Origin: Paenibacillus albidus
GTDB lineage: Bacteria; Bacillota; Bacilli; Paenibacillales; Paenibacillaceae
Direction: 5' to 3'
Assembly: GCF_014644435.1 (NCBI RefSeq)
Contig: NZ_BMKR01000003.1
Span: forward strand, 124,001-188,000
Length of the DNA stretch: 64,000 nt
In this document: one piece after another, positions 35,293 to 44,533 of the stretch
How the letters are laid out: each line of letters opens with the position of its first letter
Numbering within the stretch: the stretch's first letter is position 1
Notes under the pieces: generated by a model
What the model saw: the letters and a program-made list of their open reading frames with translations, nothing else
Databases searched by the model: none
What the model was told of the DNA's origin: nothing
Position numbers and translations under genes: made by a program

Positions 35293-38200
35293 CGGAGGAT
35301 GCTCTCTCTGCGCCGCTGCAATATCCGCTCCACCTCAGAAGAGAGAATCGGCTTGCTGATGTGTGCCTCCATCCCTACTGCCCGGCAGCGCTCCTTATCT
35401 TCCTGTCCTGCGTAGGCTGTCACAGCCACGATATAAGGCTGGTGCTCCTGCGGAGCCCGTTCCCTGATCATCATTGTCGCTGTAAGTCCGCTCATCACCG
35501 GCATCTGCACATCCATAAATACAAGATCATAGTGATTCTGCATAACCGCTTCGAGCGCCTGCTCCCCGTTCTCCACCAGATCGGCTTGATAACCCCGCTT
35601 CTGCAACAAGGTCAGCAGCAGCTTCTGGTTCACCGGATGATCTTCGGCGATGAGAATTCGCAGCGGACCATATTGGGGTGCAGGCAGGGGAAGGGCCTCG
35701 TCTGCTGCAGGTCCTTCTCCAGCTTCATTCCTAATTTGTACCCCAGCTACTTCCACCGCTTGAGCTGCAGCTTCTTCTTCACTGCCAATGGAATCACCGC
35801 TCAAGCTAAGCGGCAGGCTGAAATAGAAGTTGGAGCCCTGATCTTCACTGCTCTCCACTCCAATGGCTCCGCCCATAAGCTCAACAAGCTTTTTGCAGAT
35901 AGCCAGCCCAAGCCCTGTTCCTCCATATTTGCGGTTAATGGAGGGGTGGAGCTGGGAGAAGGACTGGAATAGAAGCGGCTGCTTGGCGGGTGGAATGCCG
36001 ATTCCTGTATCCATTACATTAAATTTCAGCAGCAGCTTGTTACTATTCGGGCAATACTCCCGTTCCACCAGAATCTCGACCCTGCCCTGTTCCGTAAATT
36101 TGACGGCATTGCTGACCAGATTGACGAGCACCTGCCGCAGCCTGGCGGCATCCCCCATAATGAATTCCGGGACTTCAGAAGCAATCCGGCAGGACAGCTG
36201 AAGATCCTTTTCCCTGGCCTTCACCGAGAACAGCTCCGTTACATTGTCCAGGATGGGCTTTAATCCCACCAGCTCATGCAAAAGCGTCATTTTGCCCGCT
36301 TCAATCTTGCTGAAATCGAGAATTTCATTGAGGATATACAGGAGAGAGCTGCTGCTTTCGCTGATGATCTGGGTGTATCCGCGCTGCTCTTCATTCAGCT
36401 CCGTCTCTGACAACAGATCCGTCATCCCCATGATTCCGTTCATCGGCGTACGCAGCTCATGACTCATTATAGCCAGAAATTCGGATTTGGCCTGATCTGC
36501 CTTCTCCGCAGATTCCTTGGCCCGGATAATCTCCTTCTCATCCGTGATATCACGGAATACCACGACTGCCCCCCTGCGCTCTCCCCTGTCAAAAAGAGGC
36601 GTAACCTGATATTCTGCCAGAAAGCTGGAGCCGTCTTTACGCCACAGCACAGCCTCCTTGTTCTGGTGGGAAGTACCGGACTCGATCGCTTTCATCAGGG
36701 GCGACTCCTCAGGACGGTAGTGAACACCATCTATTGCCGACTGCTGAATATGATCCAGATAGGAGTGGCCCATAATCTCGTTATATTCAAACCCCAGCAT
36801 GTGTATTCCGGCCGGGTTAATAAAGGTCACCTTGCCTTCCGTATCCAGACCGAAGATGCCCTCCGACACCGCATTAAGAATTAAAGTATATTCGTTGCTC
36901 AGCTTCTCAATCTGTGCGGTATACCGCATTCGTTCGGTAATGTCGCGGGATATGCCATATACACCAACTACTTGCTCATCCACAATAATCGGAATATTGA
37001 TCGTATTGATCTCCACCTCATGACCGTCTTTATGGATCAGGGTCAAGTTGTAGCTCTGGGGAATTCCCTGGCTCGCCAAGTCGAAATGAGATTGGGTTCT
37101 GGCAACATCCTTCCCGTGAACCAGCGGCCCGTAATTCATTCCAATCAATTCTTCCAGCGGGTAGCCGCTAAGCTTCTCCAGGTTGGTGTTGGCTGTTAAA
37201 TATTCCCCTTGCAGATTCATGGAGTACACGGCGGAAGGATTGTATTCGAACAGGGACTTGTAACGCTGCTCGCTCTCCTGAAGCCTGGATTCGAACTGCT
37301 TGCGCTCCGTAATATCACGGCCAACGGCTAAGATCTCCACGGCTCTCCCGGAGTCATCATAAATATAACGGCTGTTGGATTCCAGCCAGACATAGCTTCC
37401 ATCCTTGCGCCGGTAACGGTAAGATACCACCGGGATAACGTTGGTATCCCGGCTTGCTCCCATAAGCCTCTGCATCATCTCCAGATCGTCCGGATGCAGA
37501 TACTCATAGGCACTGGTCCCGAGCATTTCCTCCGGCTCATAGCCGAGCATGGTCCGGCTGGCCGGGGAACAGTACAGAAAAATGCTGTCCTGAATCGTAT
37601 GACGGGAAATGATATCCAGGGAATTCTCCGACAACAGCCTGTAATTCCGCTCACTCTCCCGCAGCAGCTGCTCCATCTGCATCCGTTCGGTGACATCCTG
37701 CATCATGCCGATAAGCTGAGAGGGCTGCCCGGAGGGATCCCGCACCACTTCCCACTGGGTATGTACGGCCAGTATTTGCTGATGCGAAATGACCAGACGA
37801 TAGGAAGCCTCGCCGGACTCCCCTCTGACTATGGCTTTTTCAACAACTTCATCAACGTAAGCTCTATCCTGGGGATGAACCATTTGCTTAAAGGTTGCAT
37901 AATCCACATTCTCTGCATCCAGTGTATAGAACACAAGACGGCGCAGCTCCTCGGAAAAAGAAAGCTTGTCTGTCTTCAAATCCCAGATCCACGCACCAAT
38001 TCTGGCCACCTTCTGCGCTGTCGCCAGCGCTTCTTCGCTCTGCTTGCGGGTCGTCACATCACGCCCGATGCCCATAATGCGCGTAATCTCATTATTCTCA
38101 TCCCGTATGCTATTAAACGAAGTCTCAAACCACAGATAATGGCCATCCTTATGGCGCAGGCGGCGGGCAAAGGAGTCCCTTAAGACTCCCTCGGGTGTCT

Positions 38201-38768
38201 TAAGTTCTTTAATATCATCCGGATGGTAGTAGTTCGAGCGGTTGGTGCCGATCATTTCCTCGGGAGGGTACCCGAGCAATGACAGGCTTGAAGGCGAGAT
38301 GAAGCTGAGCGTACCGTCAGGCAAGGTGAATGAGATAATACTCTGTTCATCTTTGATGAATAAATCATATAAATCGCGGCTGTCCACAGTTAATTGATCG
38401 GCAATTTTGCGGTCCGTAATATCCTGGGCATACACTATAACAACTTGAGCAGCGCCTTCATCGGCCAAAGTAAAGGTAAGGGAAAGCCACACTGGCCGCT
38501 GTGCCCGATTGACAAACCGCTGCTCTCTGACGCAATGATGGCCGGGAGAACGCCGAAGCTCATCGAGGATTTCCTTGAATGAGGGGCACTGTCCGGATTG
38601 ATCTTTTTCGCAGCCCAAAAGAGGCCCCGCCTGAACCTCGGATTCCGTGCAACCAAGCATATCGCAAAAAGCAGGGTTTATCTTCAGCGCGTTTCCCAAG
38701 TTCACATCCAGTACCGCCATTCCCACCGGAGACTTTATGAACGCTTGATCCAGTATAGGATTATCCAA
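35289..38768 (-). CDS. Hybrid sensor histidine kinase with six PAS domains
   Basis: An 1159-residue soluble hybrid kinase. The start is probably TTG at 38768, eleven bases after AAGGAGG; the ATG at 38804 has no such site. Six PAS/PAC repeats fill about residues 5-745, and the PAC motif ITERKQ or DITERM recurs. HisKA carries the phospho-acceptor in IMSHELRTPMNG; HATPase has NLVSNAVKFT, DTGIGIPP and GGTGLGLAICKKL; a C-terminal receiver has ILIAEDHPVNQKLL and the phospho-site in LVFMDVQMPVMSG. No membrane helix or transfer (HPt) domain. It is translationally coupled to the C39-like protein. Confidence 0.92.
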   Translation of the reverse strand: MDNPILDQAFIKSPVGMAVLDVNLGNALKINPAFCDMLGCTESEVQAGPLLGCEKDQSGQCPSFKEILDELRRSPGHHCVREQRFVNRAQRPVWLSLTFTLADEGAAQVVIVYAQDITDRKIADQLTVDSRDLYDLFIKDEQSIISFTLPDGTLSFISPSSLSLLGYPPEEMIGTNRSNYYHPDDIKELKTPEGVLRDSFARRLRHKDGHYLWFETSFNSIRDENNEITRIMGIGRDVTTRKQSEEALATAQKVARIGAWIWDLKTDKLSFSEELRRLVFYTLDAENVDYATFKQMVHPQDRAYVDEVVEKAIVRGESGEASYRLVISHQQILAVHTQWEVVRDPSGQPSQLIGMMQDVTERMQMEQLLRESERNYRLLSENSLDIISRHTIQDSIFLYCSPASRTMLGYEPEEMLGTSAYEYLHPDDLEMMQRLMGASRDTNVIPVVSYRYRRKDGSYVWLESNSRYIYDDSGRAVEILAVGRDITERKQFESRLQESEQRYKSLFEYNPSAVYSMNLQGEYLTANTNLEKLSGYPLEELIGMNYGPLVHGKDVARTQSHFDLASQGIPQSYNLTLIHKDGHEVEINTINIPIIVDEQVVGVYGISRDITERMRYTAQIEKLSNEYTLILNAVSEGIFGLDTEGKVTFINPAGIHMLGFEYNEIMGHSYLDHIQQSAIDGVHYRPEESPLMKAIESGTSHQNKEAVLWRKDGSSFLAEYQVTPLFDRGERRGAVVVFRDITDEKEIIRAKESAEKADQAKSEFLAIMSHELRTPMNGIMGMTDLLSETELNEEQRGYTQIISESSSSLLYILNEILDFSKIEAGKMTLLHELVGLKPILDNVTELFSVKAREKDLQLSCRIASEVPEFIMGDAARLRQVLVNLVSNAVKFTEQGRVEILVEREYCPNSNKLLLKFNVMDTGIGIPPAKQPLLFQSFSQLHPSINRKYGGTGLGLAICKKLVELMGGAIGVESSEDQGSNFYFSLPLSLSGDSIGSEEEAAAQAVEVAGVQIRNEAGEGPAADEALPLPAPQYGPLRILIAEDHPVNQKLLLTLLQKRGYQADLVENGEQALEAVMQNHYDLVFMDVQMPVMSGLTATMMIRERAPQEHQPYIVAVTAYAGQEDKERCRAVGMEAHISKPILSSEVERILQRRRESILR

Positions 38769-38903
38769 TATGGCCGAGGCCTCCTTCACCGCGAACCTGT
38801 ACATTATATTCGCTATATCTTATTATCCCAGTATACGATAAGCGAATCAGCGAAAAAAGCGGCTGGAATTCAATGCAATCCGCAACCTCAAAAAAGGAAA
38901 ATA

Positions 38904-38933
38904 TTGACGTATAGCGGCGGTTTACAGTATAGT
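38904..38933 (+). promoter_or_regulatory. SigA-type promoter
   Basis: TTGACG and TATAGT are separated by 18 bp, giving transcription from about 38940 toward the gene at 39056. Confidence 0.7.
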
Positions 38934-38970
38934 AAAAGTCAATAAACGATTCGTGACCTATTACGATGGA

Positions 38971-39016
38971 AGCACCCGTAATAAAGGCATTTGCCTTTAC
39001 TGCGGGTGCTTTTTTG
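38971..39016 (+). terminator. Leader terminator upstream of the secreted coiled-coil gene
   Basis: GCACCCGTAATAAAGGC pairs with GCCTTTACTGCGGGTGC around a small loop and is followed by six T. It lies between a promoter (38904-38933) and the gene that starts at 39056, so it would stop transcription after about 70 nt unless read-through or antitermination occurs. Confidence 0.75.
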
Positions 39017-39055
39017 TCGTCTATTAGCCGCACGGATGAAAAGGGAGGAACAGAT

Positions 39056-39883
39056 ATGCATATTATTAAGCAGGTAACCGCAAGGCTTTTGTCATTGCTT
39101 CTCGTGATGCTGCTCGCTTCAGCAGCACCTGCAGCATCCGCAGCATCTGCGGCTGAATTAACCCCTTCGATCAAGGCCGCTTTTGATTTAACAGCGGCCA
39201 AGACGGATGATACAACAAGAGCCCGGCTAAATACTCTATACAGTGAACTGTCTGTGCTGAAGACAGAGTTCAACAACCGGGAAGCGCAGATCCGGACTCT
39301 TCATTACAGCAATGAGCAGACACTCACCGCCGTCCGCGGCCAGATCAAGCAAATTGACCAGGCGGCCATCAGCCGGCTGGAACTAAACGTCAGCAGTGTC
39401 AAGCAGCGCTATCAGCCGCTCTTCGACCAATACACTGCGCTGAACCGGCAGATGAAGCTGGCCAAAGGTCTTAAGAATAAGACCCTGAACAGCCTGCTCC
39501 GCAATCAAGCCGACGCCATGAAGATTCTGGTCCAAATCGCCAAACAGAATATCCGCGACGAGCAGGAAGCATTAAAGACCGCCAAGGCGGTGCGGACACA
39601 CAGGATTTCCGCCGCCCGCAAAACCCTTGATGGCATAAGCACCCCTCAAACCGCAATCAAAGCCCAGAAAAGTGCAGTCACAGCGCTGAATAAACGGCTA
39701 TCTGCAGATTGGGGCAGCTTCACCTCAGCCATCCGTAAGCAAAATGCGCCCTTAACCTTGCAATCCTTGTCCTCGCTTGTGTCCGGCTACCGCCAAATGG
39801 CTGCATACAAACAAAAAATCATTACCCTGGAGCAAAAAGTCGCCGAGGTTATACAGAATACTAAAAGACAAATCGGTGCCTGA
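39056..39883 (+). CDS. Secreted coiled-coil protein of unknown function
   Basis: A 275-residue protein. ATG at 39056 follows GGGAGG by seven bases and opens a signal peptide (MHIIKQVTARLLSLLLVMLL) ending in the alanine-rich ASAASAAE cleavage region. The rest is long charged helices with heptad pattern (LNTLYSELSVLKTEFNNRE, for example). No known domain recognised. An upstream promoter and an internal terminator hairpin suggest control by attenuation. The alternative start at 38966 lies inside the hairpin and is unlikely. Confidence 0.72.
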   Translation: MHIIKQVTARLLSLLLVMLLASAAPAASAASAAELTPSIKAAFDLTAAKTDDTTRARLNTLYSELSVLKTEFNNREAQIRTLHYSNEQTLTAVRGQIKQIDQAAISRLELNVSSVKQRYQPLFDQYTALNRQMKLAKGLKNKTLNSLLRNQADAMKILVQIAKQNIRDEQEALKTAKAVRTHRISAARKTLDGISTPQTAIKAQKSAVTALNKRLSADWGSFTSAIRKQNAPLTLQSLSSLVSGYRQMAAYKQKIITLEQKVAEVIQNTKRQIGA

Positions 39884-39894
39884 TCGCCCGTTAT

Positions 39895-40686
39895 CTATCT
39901 GCTTGCCTTCTTCTTGTTCTTCTGGGCTCTACGATAGGCCATTACCTTGCGGTACATGCTTTTATCAGCCAGTTGATTGAAGATGTACGGATCGGGATTG
40001 GTATTGACTTCAATAATCCATGGTGTCATGTTGCGGTCCAGCCCCACATCGACACCAAGCTGGGTGAATCCGCGCCCTTTCTTGTGATAGAAACGGCCGA
40101 TGTCTTCTCCCAGCCGGGACAGTCTCTTCATCACCTGGGCCTGAAGCCCGGGACTCATATGGGGGGCAAGCAGCTTTCCAACAGCGGTTGGTTTGCCGCC
40201 ACTGTGATAATTGGTAACAATCTTGCCGCGTGCGGCCACCCTGCCGATTAGCCCGGTTGTCTCCCATTTCCCCTGTGGACTAAGCTGGACCATTACACGG
40301 ATATCAAAGCGCAGATCACCGTGCTTCAGCAGTGCAATGCCTCTCTGGATCAGATAGCTGCGGCCGCGGGTTGCCTTGTTCAGAGAAGTGTAGAACGGTT
40401 CAAAGGCTCCAAAGGTCTTAATCTTTACTCCGCTCTGATACTTGTACGCAACTGCACCCGATTGAGCGGACTGCTCTACTCTCATTACTCCATTGCCGTA
40501 GGTGCCGCGTTCCGGTTTCACGTAGACCATTCCGTATTTATGCAGCATGGTTCTAAGATTGCTTCGGGTAAATCTTGTTGTTTCCGGTATCAAAGATGAT
40601 ATTTCGGGGCTCTGCAGCAGCACCTTGGTTTTGATCCACTTGCTTGTCAGCGACGACCCTGACTTTGATCTCGTGTTCTTTCCCAA
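39895..40686 (-). CDS. YheC/YheD-type ATP-grasp protein (spore-coat associated family)
   Basis: A 263-residue single ATP-grasp domain. Visible: VYVKPERGTYGNGVMRV (nucleotide loop), RFDIRVMVQ, and LGVDVGLDRNMTPWIIEVNTNPDP, which supplies the metal ligands. TTG start seven bases after GGGGAG. Relatives in Bacillus (YheC, YheD) localise to the forespore. Only one YheC/D gene is present here and it is convergent with the secreted coiled-coil gene. Confidence 0.85.
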   Translation of the reverse strand: MGKNTRSKSGSSLTSKWIKTKVLLQSPEISSLIPETTRFTRSNLRTMLHKYGMVYVKPERGTYGNGVMRVEQSAQSGAVAYKYQSGVKIKTFGAFEPFYTSLNKATRGRSYLIQRGIALLKHGDLRFDIRVMVQLSPQGKWETTGLIGRVAARGKIVTNYHSGGKPTAVGKLLAPHMSPGLQAQVMKRLSRLGEDIGRFYHKKGRGFTQLGVDVGLDRNMTPWIIEVNTNPDPYIFNQLADKSMYRKVMAYRRAQKNKKKASR

Positions 40687-40870
40687 ATGTTCTCTCCCCT
40701 GTCCTACAAAAGTTATATTCGCCCTTGGTAAACCTTAGTATTTTATGCGCCGGCTGTACCGATGGCATAAGGAGATCGCCCTCTCCGCTCAAGGCTGTGT
40801 CTTCAGCCTATCCGGCTGCATAAGGTAACAGGGAAGATATAATTCTGCGGATTACGGGGGTGGAGGCATC

Positions 40871-41983
40871 ATGCACATATGTATCGTCGCACCGGAGCAG
40901 TTCCCGGTTCCGGGGGACGGCTCTGTGGAAATCTGCATCTGGGCCATTGCCAGAGCACTGGCCCGGCAGCATAAAGTGACCATCCTAAGCCGCTCCAGCC
41001 CCGGACTGTCTGTTTCTGCCGAACTGGAGCAGGTAGAAATCATTCGGCTGCCTGCAGGCAGCCCTTCGCGCTACCAGGCTGCAGTAATCCATTATTTGCA
41101 GAAGGAAGCGTTCGATATTGTGCAGGTGGATAACCGGCCACGCCTGATGGCTGCCATTAAAAGCAAGCTGCCCCGGACTCCTGTGATTCTGTTCCTGCAT
41201 TCCTTGACGTTTGTACCGGCTGCGGCCGGAATAGCTGCCAGTCTTGCCCGTGCAGACCACATCATCGCCAACAGCCAGTCCTTGCGGCAACGGCTCTTGC
41301 GGCGTTTCTCCCATGCTGCGCAGGAGATCAGCGTCATCCCGCTGGGAGCCGATCTGTCCCGCTTCTCTCCTGCGGGAGCCTCCGGCAAACAGCTCCGGCG
41401 CGAGCTTCATCGGCTCCCGCAGCAGACCTTTACCGTCCTCTTCGTCGGGCGGGTCATCCCCCGCAAGGGGGTCCCCTTGCTGATCCATGCTATGCGGCGC
41501 CTGAACAAGCGCCTTCCGGCACATCTGGTGATTGCCGGCAGAGGACGGCCCTCCTACATCCGGCAGCTAAAGGTTCTGGCGCGGCGGCTGGGCGTTTCGG
41601 CCACCTTTCTCGGAAATGTAGCCCACGAACACATTCACAGCTTATATCAGGCAGCGGATTGCCTGGTCTGCCCTTCCCAGAGGCATGAATCCTTCGGGCT
41701 GGTCAACGTGGAGGCTATGGCTTCGGGCCTTCCGGTAATTGCCTCTAACAATGGCGGTATTCGCGAGATTATCGTTCCGGGTCAGAATGGCTATCTGATA
41801 GACCGTTATCACGATTCTGCGGCCTTCTCCCGATGCCTGTACAGATTGGCACGTGATCCGGAAATGGCTGCCAGAATCGGAGCGCAGGCCCGGCTGGATG
41901 CGCTGCGTACCTTCGATTGGGTGCATACTGCCGCCCGGCTGGAGAAGATATACCGCTCTCTTTGGCTGAAGCTGCCCGGCTGA
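40871..41983 (+). CDS. Family 4 glycosyltransferase (CotSA-like)
   Basis: A 370-residue GT-B fold enzyme. N-terminal half begins MHICIVAPEQFPVPGDGSVE (acceptor domain); donor-side motifs are VLFVGRVIPRKGVPLLIHA, VIAGRGRP, and HESFGLVNVEAMASGLPVIA with the nucleotide-sugar E residues. Start ATG follows GGAGGCATC. Similar enzymes modify spore-coat polysaccharides in Bacillus; the gene is divergent from the YheC/D gene, which supports a spore-surface role by context only. Confidence 0.87.
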   Translation: MHICIVAPEQFPVPGDGSVEICIWAIARALARQHKVTILSRSSPGLSVSAELEQVEIIRLPAGSPSRYQAAVIHYLQKEAFDIVQVDNRPRLMAAIKSKLPRTPVILFLHSLTFVPAAAGIAASLARADHIIANSQSLRQRLLRRFSHAAQEISVIPLGADLSRFSPAGASGKQLRRELHRLPQQTFTVLFVGRVIPRKGVPLLIHAMRRLNKRLPAHLVIAGRGRPSYIRQLKVLARRLGVSATFLGNVAHEHIHSLYQAADCLVCPSQRHESFGLVNVEAMASGLPVIASNNGGIREIIVPGQNGYLIDRYHDSAAFSRCLYRLARDPEMAARIGAQARLDALRTFDWVHTAARLEKIYRSLWLKLPG

Positions 41984-42030
41984 AGCTCTCCGGTGAAAGA
42001 CACAGCTGGAATCCTTGCAGTTACAGCAAA

Positions 42031-42094
42031 AAGGCAGCAATGCGTTCCGCCGCCCGGGTATTAAACCCGGGGTCGGCTTCGCCTTGCTGCCTTT
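42031..42094. terminator. Bidirectional terminator between convergent genes
   Basis: AAGGCAGCAA and TTGCTGCCTT form a 10-bp outer stem with an inner hairpin GCCCGGGT / ACCCGGGG. A-rich on the left and T-rich on the right, it can serve both neighbours. Confidence 0.75.
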
Positions 42095-42119
42095 GATCTT
42101 TCAAGATGCCTTGTTGAGT

Positions 42120-43361
42120 CTAGAATAGCTGGAGAACGGTAAGCACCAGCCCCACAACAAAACCGCACAACGCCCCGTTGACACGAATCCATTGCAAGTC
42201 CTTGCCGACCTTCTCCTCCAGCATGTTCACCAGACTGGCATCATCCATGCTGTCCAGATTCTCTTTCACCAGCAGACCGATCCGGTAATGATTGGCCTCT
42301 ACGGCTGCAATCAACGCTGCCCGTATCCGCTCTTCCCACCCCTGGATCCAGCTCTCTTCCTTGCTGACCCGGCGTACAAGCAGGGCATACAGCGCGAACA
42401 ACTTGCGCCCACCGGCAACCCGGTCTTCCTCCAGAAGCGCAACAGCCTTGCTGCGGATGTGCTCCAATTGCTTCGTCAGAAAAGCCGTGACGGACTCTCC
42501 CTGAATCCCATTCAAGGCCCAGTCTTTCAGCGAAGCATGGCGCGTCTCATCATTGATCAGCTGAAACAGCGCGACACGGATCTCGCGGATAATCTCTTCG
42601 CGGTAAGGGCTGTCTTCTTCCCGAAAGTCGCGAATGCCGGATTGCAGCATGCCTTGCAGCATCTCGCCCAGCATATCTGCATCCATAAACCCGACAAAAG
42701 CCTGAAAAGCCATGCCCTTGAGTCCGCCCAGCTTCACTTCGGCCAGCTTCTCGCTGGCGATCTTGCCCAGCATCGCCCGGGTCTCGGGCCGGCTGCTCCA
42801 GGCTGCTACTCCTTCAAGCGCATAATCGAGGGCAGCGACATCCTTGCCTTCGTTCATCAGGTTGGTGGCGATAGTATCAGCAGCGGTCCCCAGCTCAAAG
42901 TCCCGGATATAATCGGCCGCTGCCGTTTGAAGGTAAGGCACTGCCCCGGCCAGTGGGAGCCGCATCACCATGCCGGCCAGCTGCTCCAGCATTTCGGCCC
43001 GCGCCTTTTTTCTGCTGAAAAGTCTCGTCAGCAGCCCTGAACCCAGTGAGACCATACGGATCTTGCGCAGCTTGTTCTCGATGCTCTCTTTGTTCAGCAG
43101 CTCATTCTCCATGGCCGAGATGAGCGACTGAATGAGTTTGTTCCTGTTCTTAAGCAGCAGGGACGTATGCGGTATCGGCAAGCCCAGCGGATGACGGAAC
43201 AACGCCGTAACTGCGAACCAGTCGGCAATCCCCCCTACAAGACCCGCTTCAAAACCGCCTCTGAGCAGAATAACGGCCAGATTCTCCGGCATAAACAATG
43301 TGGCCAAAAAGCCTAAAGCCATAATGGCAAGAGACATGGTAGCCAGATTCTTGGATCTCAT
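42120..43361 (-). CDS. DUF445 membrane protein
   Basis: A 413-residue protein of the DUF445 family. Signature near the N-terminus: GGFEAGLVGGIADWFAVTA followed by LFRHPLGLPIPHTSLL and KNRNKL. Two hydrophobic segments at the N-terminus and one at the C-terminus (ALCGFVVGLVLTVLQL) with a long helical middle. In Bacillus, YheB and relatives belong to this family; function unknown. Confidence 0.85.
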   Translation of the reverse strand: MRSKNLATMSLAIMALGFLATLFMPENLAVILLRGGFEAGLVGGIADWFAVTALFRHPLGLPIPHTSLLLKNRNKLIQSLISAMENELLNKESIENKLRKIRMVSLGSGLLTRLFSRKKARAEMLEQLAGMVMRLPLAGAVPYLQTAAADYIRDFELGTAADTIATNLMNEGKDVAALDYALEGVAAWSSRPETRAMLGKIASEKLAEVKLGGLKGMAFQAFVGFMDADMLGEMLQGMLQSGIRDFREEDSPYREEIIREIRVALFQLINDETRHASLKDWALNGIQGESVTAFLTKQLEHIRSKAVALLEEDRVAGGRKLFALYALLVRRVSKEESWIQGWEERIRAALIAAVEANHYRIGLLVKENLDSMDDASLVNMLEEKVGKDLQWIRVNGALCGFVVGLVLTVLQLF

Positions 43362-43617
43362 GATGGGTCCCCCTTACATATAACAGCTGCCGGTGTCTTC
43401 AAGCACACCCGGCTAGTTGGTTGGTTTAACAACCATTGTACCATGCTATTCTCTTTTCAGAAAATATCGCCATCCCGCAAGACCGGGACGTTACGGTCTC
43501 CCTTCCACATTTTCATGAAACTGGCTTTTGGTTTTCAGAACATTAATGATAAAATACAATCATTACTTTCATTCCCCCTTGAAGGGGCAACCTCTGAGAA
43601 GAAGGAGACACTAACTT

Positions 43618-44490
43618 ATGCTGATAGCTTTGGATATGGATGGAACACTGCTCGGTGAAGATGGCATGATCAGCCCGGGGAACCGGGAGGCGATTGTATA
43701 TGCCCAAGGACTGGGACATGTAGTCGCAATTGCCACAGGACGTTCGTATATGGATGCGGAACGCCAATTGCGGCTGGCCGAACTGGAGTGCCCCGTGGTG
43801 AGTCTGAATGGAGCGGCCATCCTGCTGGCCGATGGGACACTGGCTGCAAGCACACCGCTGAACAAAGAGGAACTCATTCCCACCCTGCGCTGGATGAACG
43901 AAATACCGGATCTATATTATGAGGTCTATACTCAGGATAATGTCTACGTGGAACTCAATAAACGGGTGCGGCTGGAGAAATTATCGGAGCTTGGCGAAAG
44001 AGAAGTTCCGGAAGAGATCCGCTGGATTCTCAAAGCCATTGTAGGCAAACAATTCCGCCAGGCAGCCGTGACTTATGTAGAGAGTATGGAAGACATCTGG
44101 AACAAGGAAGAAACGGTGATTTACAAGGCACTCGCTTTTTCGCTGAACCTTGAGCTGTTGAAGGAAGCCTCTGCCCGTGCCGCTGCTATTCCGAACCTTA
44201 TTATTACCGCCTCGCATGAGAATAATATCGAAATCAATCATCAGGACGCCAACAAAGGCGCCGGCGTAAGCACACTGGCCACTCATTACGGGATACCCCC
44301 GGAGCAAGTCGTCGTCATGGGCGACAGTTATAACGATCTTCCGATGTTCGAGACGGCAGGTTACCGGGTAGCCATGGCCAATGCGGCGCCGATTCTGAAA
44401 GAAACGGCGGATTTTGTCACCGCAAGCAATCATGAGGATGGGGTAGCCGTCGCAATCAGGCATGTTGTGGACCAAAAAGTGCTGGCATAG
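43618..44490 (+). CDS. Cof-type HAD phosphatase
   Basis: A 290-residue HAD hydrolase, subfamily IIB. Motif I ALDMDGTLLGEDG, motif II IATGRS, motif III NKGAGVSTLA and motif IV VMGDSYNDLPMFETAG are all intact. Members dephosphorylate sugar phosphates, FMN or pyridoxal phosphate; the substrate is not predictable. Ribosome binding site AGAAGGAGA. Monocistronic as far as can be seen. Confidence 0.92.
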   Translation: MLIALDMDGTLLGEDGMISPGNREAIVYAQGLGHVVAIATGRSYMDAERQLRLAELECPVVSLNGAAILLADGTLAASTPLNKEELIPTLRWMNEIPDLYYEVYTQDNVYVELNKRVRLEKLSELGEREVPEEIRWILKAIVGKQFRQAAVTYVESMEDIWNKEETVIYKALAFSLNLELLKEASARAAAIPNLIITASHENNIEINHQDANKGAGVSTLATHYGIPPEQVVVMGDSYNDLPMFETAGYRVAMANAAPILKETADFVTASNHEDGVAVAIRHVVDQKVLA

Positions 44491-44533
44491 CAAACAGGCC
44501 AGGGGTGCTTCCCTGACCTGGTCGTTTGGCGAA

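Noticed and set aside
38761..39276. 171-codon minus-strand frame upstream of the hybrid kinase
   Set aside because: Runs through the promoter and terminator hairpin of the gene at 39056 and has no family pattern.
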